This document shows, piece by piece, positions 1 to 5,203 of a stretch of 5,203 nucleotides of DNA. Positions within the stretch are counted from its first letter, which is position 1. Each line of letters begins with the position of its first letter. The DNA is from Actinomycetota bacterium. GTDB taxonomy: Bacteria; Actinomycetota; UBA4738; HRBIN12. Where the stretch lies: NCBI GenBank assembly GCA_004366195.1, contig SIRV01000298.1, forward strand, positions 1 through 5,203, written 5' to 3'. The translations under genes and the position numbers were made by a program. The notes below the pieces were generated by a model, which saw nothing but the letters and a program-made list of their open reading frames with translations, had not been told where the DNA came from and ran no database searches.

Positions 1-2009
1 GCCGCCCAGCCCGGGGGGACGAAGGTGGTCGTATCGTACTGCTCGACGATCGCCGGCCCCTCGAGGACGTACCCCCGCGGGAGTTCGGGGCGGGCGACCA
101 CGAGGGCCTCGAGCGTGCGGCCCCGATAGAAGATCGGCCGCCGCCGCGGCACCGGGGCTCGGCCACCCTCGGGGAGCTCGGGGAGCGCGGGCTTCATCAT
201 CCGCCCCACGACCCTCGTCCGGAGGTTGATGATCTCGACGGGAGCGCTCTTCTCCATGTGGCCGTAGACGTGGAGGTGGAGGTTGTGGAAGCGTGCGACG
301 AGACCCTCGAGAGTGCCGCCCTGGTCGAGGTCCGACTCGGCTACCGGCACTTCGAGCTCAAACGACTGGCCGACATACCGCATATCGGCGCTCAGGCGGA
401 CTTCCCAGGGCAGCGTGGCGAGCCCCTCGGCCTCGAGCCACCGCCTGGCCCGCGCCTGGAGCTCGCCGAACCCCGCGGCCAGGGTCTGCCGGGCGTCCGC
501 CGCGTCGAGCGTGAGGTAGACCGTCCGGATGAAGTCGCTCTTCACGTCGGCGATGAGCGCGCCGAGCGCGCACAGAATACCCGGAGCGGGTGGAACCAGG
601 ACCTGCGGGATCCCCGTCTCCTGGGCCAGGAGGAACCCGTGGGTCGCGCCCGCCCCGCCGAAGACGAAGAGGGCGAAGTCGCGGGGGTCGACGCCCCGGC
701 GAGCGAGGACTGAGATCAGCTCCCGGTACATCGTCGATGTGGCGACGCGGACGACGGCTTCGGCGGCCTCCTCCACCCTCCGGTGAAGCCCCGACGCAAG
801 CCCGGCCAGGGCCTCCAGGGCGAGATCCCGGCGGAGGGGCATCGAGCCTCCGAGGAACTTCTCGGGGTCGATGATCCCGAGCGCCACGTACGCATCGGTG
901 AGGGTCGGCCGGGTCCCGCCTAGGCCGTAGCAGGCGGGGCCCGGCTCGGCACCCGCGCTCTCCGGCCCGACCTTCAGGACGCCGGCCGCGTCGAGCCAGG
1001 CGACTGACCCCCCGCCCGCCCCAATGGAGGTCACATCCACCGCGGGGAGGATCACCGGGAATTCCCCGACGTGGGCCTCGGTTGAGGTAAGGGGTTGGCC
1101 GTTAACCACCGAAAGATCAGCACTGGTCCCCCCGATGTCGAGCGTCACGATTCGCGGGTAGCCGGCCAGCCCGGCGAGGTAGGCGGCCCCGGCGACCCCC
1201 GCGGCCGGCCCCGAGAGGAGGAGCTCGACGGGCGTCCGCCGGGCCCCGGCCGCGGTCATGACGCCCCCGTTCGATTTTGTCACGAACAGCGGGACCCCGA
1301 CGCCGTTCGCCCGGAGTTCGGCCTCGAGGGCCACGAGGTAGCGGTCGAGCCGAGGGCCCACGTACGCATTCATCACGGTGAGGAGTGTCCGCTCGTACTC
1401 CCGGCCCTGGGGCCACACCTCCGAGGACGCTGAGACGTAGAGCCCGGGCGCGATCCGTTCGACCAGCGCGCGGGCTCGGACCTCGTGGGCGCCGTTCCGG
1501 TAGGCGTTCATGAACGCGATGGCGAGCGCTTCGACCCCCTGAGCCTGGAGCCACTCGGTCTCCCGCACGACCCTGGCCTCGTCGAGCGGGACCAGGATCG
1601 ACCCGTCGGCCATGATCCGCTCGCCGACCTCGCGCGTGAGCATCCGCCGGACGAGCGGCGCCGGGCGCTCCACCGCGAAGTCGAAGGGGTTCTGGAGCCG
1701 GACGCGGGCGATCCCGAGCACGTCCCGGAAGCCCTGGGTCACCAGGAGGCCGGTCCGGGCACCGCGGCGCTCGATCACGGTGTTCGTCGCGAGCGTCGTG
1801 CCATGGACGAAGAACCCGACGCGCGAGAGATCGAGCTCCCCCCGCTCCCCAAGATGCCGGAGGCCGTTCAGCACGGCCTCGGCCGGATTCCGGGGGATGG
1901 TGGGAACCTTGAACGGGACGATCCTCCCGGTCGCCTCGTCCATGACGGCGAAGTCCGTGAAGGTCCCCCCGACGTCGACCCCGACCCGGAGCCCCCGGTT
2001 CACGGACAC
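1..2009 (-). CDS. hyuA: HyuA-family hydantoinase/oxoprolinase large subunit (ATP-dependent), 3' end cut off
   Basis: I read 669 codons from 2009 down to position 3 with no stop or frameshift. The protein belongs to the family of N-methylhydantoinase A, 5-oxoprolinase N-terminal half, caprolactamase, and acetone/acetophenone carboxylase subunits; these use ATP to phosphorylate an amide or ketone-derived oxygen and work with a HyuB-type subunit. Visible in order: Hydant_A_N domain (about 8-186) with GVDVGGTFTDF at 10-20 (phosphate loop, D12) and HGTTLATN at 69-76; Hydantoinase_A domain (about 205-495) with SNGG 246-249, SGPAAG 266-271, second phosphate loop DIGGTSAD 291-298, GAGGGS 330-335, AGAEPGPACYG 352-362, FGGAGATH 450-457 and PPAPGILCALG 473-483; C-terminal region with RYVGQSFEL (544-552) and YGH (582-584), then GPAIVEQYDTTT and VPPGW at the edge. 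Only about 15-25 residues should be missing. The chosen start is GTG at 2009, 13 bases after the ATPase stop; GTG at 2003 is the alternative. Exact substrate is unresolved. Confidence 0.95.
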   Translation of the reverse strand, partial: MSVNRGLRVGVDVGGTFTDFAVMDEATGRIVPFKVPTIPRNPAEAVLNGLRHLGERGELDLSRVGFFVHGTTLATNTVIERRGARTGLLVTQGFRDVLGIARVRLQNPFDFAVERPAPLVRRMLTREVGERIMADGSILVPLDEARVVRETEWLQAQGVEALAIAFMNAYRNGAHEVRARALVERIAPGLYVSASSEVWPQGREYERTLLTVMNAYVGPRLDRYLVALEAELRANGVGVPLFVTKSNGGVMTAAGARRTPVELLLSGPAAGVAGAAYLAGLAGYPRIVTLDIGGTSADLSVVNGQPLTSTEAHVGEFPVILPAVDVTSIGAGGGSVAWLDAAGVLKVGPESAGAEPGPACYGLGGTRPTLTDAYVALGIIDPEKFLGGSMPLRRDLALEALAGLASGLHRRVEEAAEAVVRVATSTMYRELISVLARRGVDPRDFALFVFGGAGATHGFLLAQETGIPQVLVPPAPGILCALGALIADVKSDFIRTVYLTLDAADARQTLAAGFGELQARARRWLEAEGLATLPWEVRLSADMRYVGQSFELEVPVAESDLDQGGTLEGLVARFHNLHLHVYGHMEKSAPVEIINLRTRVVGRMMKPALPELPEGGRAPVPRRRPIFYRGRTLEALVVARPELPRGYVLEGPAIVEQYDTTTFVPPGWA

Positions 2010-2020
2010 CCCATTCGCGG

Positions 2021-2026
2021 CCTCAC
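2021..2026 (-). promoter_or_regulatory. Possible Shine-Dalgarno site for hyuA
   Basis: GTGAGG on the minus strand contains the TGA stop of the ATPase gene and lies 11 bases before the GTG at 2009, against 17 bases before the GTG at 2003. It is a weak match but favours the earlier start, with the ribosome likely reinitiating after the ATPase. Confidence 0.4.
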
Positions 2027-3102
2027 GGGCCGATCCGCTCGCCGGTCTCCCGCGCGAAGAGGTGGAGCTTGCCGGCCAGGGCGGTCAGGTACACCACCTC
2101 GTCCATCTCGGGGAGCTCCTCGACGGCGGCCTTGACGTTCACGAGCCCGGCGTCGGTCCGGATGGCGATGATCGAGCAGTCGCCCACCGGCTCGACGACG
2201 TGCACCCTCCCGGGGAGCGCGTCCGGGAGCGGGGCGCGGTGGATCAGGATATGCTCGGGACGGATCCCGACCAGGAGCTTCTCGGGCGGCTCCGGGATCG
2301 GGCTCGGGAAGCGCACCGACGGCGCGGCGATCGCCCGGAGCACGACCGCCCCACCCCGGCGCTCTGCCGTGGCCTCAAAGACGTTCATCGGGGGGGTGCC
2401 GACGAATTCTCCGACCCAGCGGTTTCTCGGCCGCCGGTAGATCTCCTCGGGGCTCCCGCACTGCTGGACCGCGCCCTCGCGGAGGACCGCGATCCGGTCC
2501 GACATCGTCATCGCCTCCTCTTGGTCGTGCGTGACGTAGAGGGTCGTGATCCCGAGATCCTTCTGTAGGCGCTTCAGCTCACCCCGCATCTGGATCCGGA
2601 GCTTCGCGTCGAGGTTCGAGAGGGGCTCGTCCATGAGGAAGGCCCGGGGGTTCCGGACGATGGCGCGACCGAGGGCGACCCGCTGCTGCTGCCCCCCGGA
2701 GAGCTGCCGAGGCCGACGGTCGAGGAGCCCCGCGAGCTCGAGCCTCCGGGCCACTTCCTCGATCCTCGCCTGGATCTCCCCGCGCGGGAGGTGTTTCGCT
2801 TCCAGCGGGAAGGCCAGGTTCTCGCGGACGGTCATGTGCGGGTAGAGCGCATAGTTCTGGAAGACCATCGCGAGGTCCCGGTCCTTCGGCTTGAGCCGGG
2901 TTACGCAGCGCTCCCCGATGTAGATTTCCCCGCTCGTGGGTTCCTCGAGGCCCGCGACGAGCCGGAGGAGCGTCGTCTTCCCGCACCCCGAGGGGCCGAG
3001 GAAAGTGAAGAACTCCGCATCGCTGACCTCGAGCGAGGTCGGCCGCAGGGCCTGGACCGCCCCGAAGGCTTTGGACACCCCCTCGAGCCGGATGCTCGCC
3101 AT
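2023..3102 (-). CDS. ABC transporter ATP-binding protein, MalK/UgpC-like
   Basis: This 359-residue cytoplasmic ATPase acts as a dimer that powers the permease pair. All nucleotide-binding motifs are intact: Walker A GPSGCGKTT at 36-44, Q-loop Q82 (FQNYALYPHMTV), signature LSGGQQQR at 134-141, Walker B FLMDE with D158 and E159, D-loop SNLD at 162-165, and H-loop H192 in THDQEEA. VGEFVGTPPMN (230-240) marks the usual end of the ATPase domain. The remaining roughly 120 residues hold VGIRPEH (278-284) and 'VVEPVGD', the marks of the MalK/UgpC/PotA-type TOBE/OB-fold regulatory region. Length is normal for the family. The ATG at 3102 follows AAGGGG with 6 bases between, which supports this start. 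Together with its neighbours it completes a CUT1 importer. Such ATPases are sometimes shared between importers, but its place in the operon argues for a dedicated role. A polyamine/Fe-type ATPase is less likely because both adjacent permeases are MalF/MalG-like. Confidence 0.96.
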   Translation of the reverse strand: MASIRLEGVSKAFGAVQALRPTSLEVSDAEFFTFLGPSGCGKTTLLRLVAGLEEPTSGEIYIGERCVTRLKPKDRDLAMVFQNYALYPHMTVRENLAFPLEAKHLPRGEIQARIEEVARRLELAGLLDRRPRQLSGGQQQRVALGRAIVRNPRAFLMDEPLSNLDAKLRIQMRGELKRLQKDLGITTLYVTHDQEEAMTMSDRIAVLREGAVQQCGSPEEIYRRPRNRWVGEFVGTPPMNVFEATAERRGGAVVLRAIAAPSVRFPSPIPEPPEKLLVGIRPEHILIHRAPLPDALPGRVHVVEPVGDCSIIAIRTDAGLVNVKAAVEELPEMDEVVYLTALAGKLHLFARETGERIGP

Positions 3103-3105
3103 ACC

Positions 3106-3927
3106 CTACCCCTTCACAGCGCCGAGCCCGAGGCCCCGCACGAAGTACCGGTGGATCACCCAGGAGAGCGCGAGCGTCGGGAGCATCAGCAGGCACGCTC
3201 CGGCCGCCATCAGGTGCCACTCCACTCCGGTCTCCCGGAGGATGATCCCGACGAACTCGACCGGCGCCGTCTTGGCCCGCTGGGAGGTGAACATGAAGGC
3301 GAACAAGAACTCGTTCCACGCCAGGACGAACGTGAAGATCGCAGTCGCCACTACCCCCGGCGCGGCGATCGGCAGCGTCACCCGCCAGAAGGCCCCGGGC
3401 CGGGAGTAGCCATCCACGAGCGCCGCCTCCTCGATGTGGCACGGGATCTCGTCGAAGAAGGCCTTCATCATCCACACCGAGAACGAGACCGTGAAGCTCG
3501 CGTAGAGGAGGGTGAGGAGCCCCAGGCTGTCGTAGAGGCCGGTCGCCCGGAGCAGCCTGAACATCGACGGCACGATCACGACCGGTGGGAACATCCGCGT
3601 AACCAGGAGGACGAAGGCAGAGGCCCGCTTCCCTGGGAACTCGAACCGCGAGTACGCGTAGCCGCCCATCACGGCTAGGAGTAGGACCAGGAGGGTCGAC
3701 GTGGCGGAGACGACCAGGCTGTTCACGAACGCGCGGGCCACCTCCGAGATCCAGAGGATCTGCCCGTAGTTTTTCAGGGTGGGCACGAAGAGCCAGACGG
3801 GCGGGATGCTGAAGGCGTCGAGCCGGGTCTTGAGCGACGTGAGGAGAAGCCAGACGATCGGGAAGAGGGTCCAGACGAAGAAGAGGAGATAGAGGAGGTG
3901 GCCCCCGGCGGCGCGCGCGACCGTCAT
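3106..3927 (-). CDS. ABC transporter permease, MalG/UgpE-like (CUT1 family)
   Basis: This 273-residue inner-membrane permease pairs with the upstream MalF-like subunit. Hydrophobic segments lie near residues 10-31, 68-92, 103-122, 134-154, 190-213 and 236-258. The EAA loop is at 167-186 (EAALVDG ... TLP). WNEFLFAF at 204-211 is the typical MalG-type motif in the helix after that loop. The C-terminus YFVRGLGLGAVKG closely follows the conserved MalG-family ending '-fv-Gl--GAvKG', so the protein is complete. The start is ATG at 3927, overlapping the upstream stop as ATGA. The bases before it carry no convincing Shine-Dalgarno sequence, so reinitiation after the upstream gene is likely. The same frame stays open far upstream, to about 4884, but there it runs out of frame through the first permease and gives low-complexity Arg/Pro/Gly-rich sequence. 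A long fused protein is therefore rejected. The gene stops with TAG only 3 bases before the ATPase start. Confidence 0.94.
   Translation of the reverse strand: MTVARAAGGHLLYLLFFVWTLFPIVWLLLTSLKTRLDAFSIPPVWLFVPTLKNYGQILWISEVARAFVNSLVVSATSTLLVLLLAVMGGYAYSRFEFPGKRASAFVLLVTRMFPPVVIVPSMFRLLRATGLYDSLGLLTLLYASFTVSFSVWMMKAFFDEIPCHIEEAALVDGYSRPGAFWRVTLPIAAPGVVATAIFTFVLAWNEFLFAFMFTSQRAKTAPVEFVGIILRETGVEWHLMAAGACLLMLPTLALSWVIHRYFVRGLGLGAVKG
3109..3114 (-). promoter_or_regulatory. Shine-Dalgarno site for the ABC ATPase
   Basis: AAGGGG on the minus strand overlaps the last two codons of the second permease and sits 6 bases before the ATPase ATG at 3102. The spacing is good and supports this start. Confidence 0.65.
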
Positions 3928-4796
3928 GCCCGGGCGATCGAGACGCGGTAGAGCCGCACCATGAGGGGGAGCGTGAGCGTGAAGGTCAGGACGAGCATGA
4001 CGAAGCCGACCGCCGCGCTGTAGCCCTCCCGGGCGTAGAGGAAGAGCGGCCGGTAGACGTCCATCGAGAGGACGTAGGTGGCGTTGACGGGCCCCCCTTG
4101 GGTCATGACCCAGATCGTGGCGAACTCCCGGAGCGCGAAGACCGTCCTGAAGATGGCGGCCACCAGGAGCGAGGGCGCCAGAAGCGGGAGGAGGACCCGG
4201 CGGAGGACGAGCCAGCCAGAGGCCCCGTCGATCGCCGCCGCCTCGAAGGGGCTCCGGGGGAGGGCCTGGAGCCCGGCGAGGACGACCAGCATCACGAAGG
4301 GGGTGTTCATCCAGACGTCCGTCAGGACAACGCTCGCCATGGCGAGCCGGGGGTCCGAGAGCCACTCGATCCGCCCCATCGGCACGCCCAGGAATGTCAG
4401 GAAATAGTTCAGGACGCCGAAGTTCGGGTCGAGCATCATCTTCCAGCTGAAGGCGCCGACGATGGGAGGGATGACGAAGGGGGCGATAGCGAGGCTGCGA
4501 ACCAAGCGCTGCGCGCGCCGACGCCGGTCCAGGAGGACCGCGATCCCAAACCCCAGGATGAGGGAGGTGCTCACAGAGGCCGCGGTGAAGGCGAGGGTAT
4601 TCCCGATGGGGCGGACGGGGTCCGCCCCCGCGAAGAGGGCCCGGTAGTGCTTGAGCCCGACGAAGCGCCCCTCCTCGAAGAGACTCAGGACGAGGGCGTG
4701 CGCCTGGGGCAGGAGGAGCATCACCGCCAGGAGCAGGAGCGCCGGCGCCACGAGTGCGGCCCCGACGCCCCGGTCCTGGAAGCCCACGGTCGTCAA
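3924..4796 (-). CDS. ABC transporter permease, MalF/UgpA-like (CUT1 family)
   Basis: This 290-residue inner-membrane subunit forms half of the translocation channel. About six hydrophobic segments are visible, near residues 11-37, 64-90, 100-118, 150-174, 205-230 and 258-284. The cytoplasmic EAA loop, which docks onto the ATPase, is clear at residues 185-204: it starts EAAAIDG and ends LLP with the usual spacing. TQGGP at 232-236 is the conserved CUT1 motif before the last helix, and the N-terminal 'VGLKHYRALF' (47-55) matches the usual 'GL-NY/HY--LF' element. The start is TTG at 4796, which shares TTGA with the stop of the binding-protein gene. It is chosen because AAGGAG lies 11 bases upstream; the next in-frame candidate, GTG at 4787, would be 20 bases from that site. 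Length fits MalF-like proteins lacking the extra periplasmic domain of E. coli MalF. The gene ends in an ATGA overlap with the second permease. The solute imported is unknown. Confidence 0.93.
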   Translation of the reverse strand: MTTVGFQDRGVGAALVAPALLLLAVMLLLPQAHALVLSLFEEGRFVGLKHYRALFAGADPVRPIGNTLAFTAASVSTSLILGFGIAVLLDRRRRAQRLVRSLAIAPFVIPPIVGAFSWKMMLDPNFGVLNYFLTFLGVPMGRIEWLSDPRLAMASVVLTDVWMNTPFVMLVVLAGLQALPRSPFEAAAIDGASGWLVLRRVLLPLLAPSLLVAAIFRTVFALREFATIWVMTQGGPVNATYVLSMDVYRPLFLYAREGYSAAVGFVMLVLTFTLTLPLMVRLYRVSIARA

Positions 4797-5203
4797 CTGA
4801 GCGCGATCTCCTTGATGTGGCGGGCCATGTTGGTGCAGGCGTCCGCCGCCGACTGCTTGCCGCTGAGCGCGGCGGTGAGCTCAAGGACCGACTTGTCGAT
4901 GACCTCGGAGGCGCGCGGCAGGGTACCGCTCGGGTTCCAGACCGGGGCCCCGTGGGCGATCGCCTGGAGAATCACGTCCGTGGCCTTCGCGGCGGCCGCG
5001 TACTCCTTACTCCGGAGGGTCGAGGCCCGGAACGGCCCGCCGCCGTGAACGCCCATGTAAACGTCGTTCTCCGGGCTGGTGACCCACCGGATTACGTCCC
5101 ACGCCGCGTCCTTGTTCCTGGAGGCGGAGGGGATGAAGAGCCCCCACCCGACGGTGCCGGTCTTTCCGACCGTGAGCCCGCTCCCCACGGCGTAGGGGGC
5201 CTC
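4793..5203 (-). CDS. ABC transporter extracellular solute-binding protein (family 1), C-terminal part
   Basis: This is the final 136 residues plus TGA stop of a periplasmic or lipid-anchored solute-binding protein. The N-terminal two thirds, including any signal peptide or lipobox, lie beyond the right edge; the reading frame is open to the last base, so the GTG at 5188 is internal and not a start. The visible part begins with a glycine-rich strand and has the segment GWGLFIPSASRNKDAAWDVI followed by RWVTSPEND. This matches the family 1 (MalE/UgpB-like) C-terminal hallmark: a 'G-G-x-I-P-x-(S)-K/R-N-K-x-A-A-W' strand-turn-helix, then a 'W/F-hydrophobic-T-SPE' helix end. The last residues (about 95-136) form amphipathic helix, as usual for the closing lobe. 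It is the first visible gene of the operon and overlaps the next gene by 4 bases. Assignment as a CUT1-type binding protein rests on this C-terminal signature and on the neighbouring permeases. The ligand cannot be read from this fragment. Confidence 0.88.
   Translation of the reverse strand, partial: EAPYAVGSGLTVGKTGTVGWGLFIPSASRNKDAAWDVIRWVTSPENDVYMGVHGGGPFRASTLRSKEYAAAAKATDVILQAIAHGAPVWNPSGTLPRASEVIDKSVLELTAALSGKQSAADACTNMARHIKEIALS
4808..4813 (-). promoter_or_regulatory. Shine-Dalgarno site for the first permease
   Basis: AAGGAG on the minus strand, inside the last codons of the binding-protein gene, lies 11 bases before the TTG at 4796. It decides in favour of that rare start over the GTG at 4787 and fits translational coupling through the TTGA overlap. 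Confidence 0.65.

Noticed and set aside
264..290. GTGGAG-type repeated bases resembling a short tandem repeat.
   Set aside because: They encode the His-rich stretch around HLHLHVYGH in the HyuA C-terminal region, where closely similar His residues are usual for the family, so coding constraint explains them.
1117..1554. Minus-strand open frame of 145 codons inside hyuA.
   Set aside because: It is out of frame with hyuA, which reads without interruption through this stretch and carries family motifs on both sides.
1485..2568. Two overlapping plus-strand open frames (1485-2135 and 1612-2568).
   Set aside because: They are antisense to hyuA and the ATPase gene. They have no family motif, and their composition is typical of shadows in high-GC DNA.
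2579..3475. Second minus-strand open frame through the permease/ATPase junction.
   Set aside because: It is an out-of-frame reading of two well-supported genes and is rich in Arg/Gly/Ala/Pro without any domain.
2791..3678. Long plus-strand open frame of about 295 codons.
   Set aside because: It lies opposite the ATPase and second permease genes, whose motifs are intact. The translation is charged low-complexity sequence typical of a shadow frame.
3928..4884. Upstream extension of the second permease frame, giving a 592-residue apparent protein with the permease at its C-terminal end.
   Set aside because: The extension is Arg/Pro/Gly-rich sequence with no permease-like or other recognisable domain, and lies out of frame over the first permease, which has clear EAA and membrane segments. 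The ATG at 3927 gives a full-length MalG-like protein.
4098..5048. Long open frame on the plus strand.
   Set aside because: It is antisense to the first permease and the binding protein. Its translation is Glu/Arg/Pro/Gly-rich with no recognisable domain, as expected from the complement of GC-rich coding sequence.

Overview
The window is about two-thirds G+C by eye and wholly protein-coding. Every supportable gene lies on the minus strand, so it reads from right to left as one compact transcription unit cut by both window edges. I see no RNA gene, mobile element, CRISPR array, promoter or terminator, and no intergenic stretch longer than 13 bases. The strong GC bias at third codon positions and the GTG and TTG starts suggest a high-GC bacterium. 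The mix of an importer cassette with a hydantoinase-type enzyme would suit soil or sediment lineages such as Rokubacteria/Methylomirabilota, some Actinobacteria or some Proteobacteria, but the sequence alone does not decide this.

Layout in transcription order: (1) C-terminal 136 residues of an extracellular solute-binding protein (5203-4793); (2) a MalF-like inner-membrane permease (4796-3924); (3) a MalG-like permease (3927-3106); (4) a MalK/UgpC-like ABC ATPase with a TOBE-type C-terminal region (3102-2023); (5) a HyuA-family (hydantoinase/oxoprolinase, ATP-dependent) large subunit (2009-1), missing only its last residues at the left edge. Genes 1/2 and 2/3 overlap by 4 bases (TTGA and ATGA), genes 3/4 are 3 bases apart and genes 4/5 are 13 bases apart. 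This spacing points to one polycistronic mRNA with translational coupling.

Proposed working (inference): the binding protein captures a small solute outside the membrane, the two permeases and the ATPase dimer import it, and the HyuA-type enzyme acts on it in the cytoplasm using ATP. The enzyme would need a HyuB-type partner, which should follow just beyond the left edge. The transporter is of the CUT1 (sugar/glycerol-phosphate type) class, whereas HyuA enzymes act on cyclic amides (hydantoins, 5-oxoproline, lactams) or carboxylate ketones. The true substrate is therefore the open question and the most interesting point here. No clearly novel system was found.
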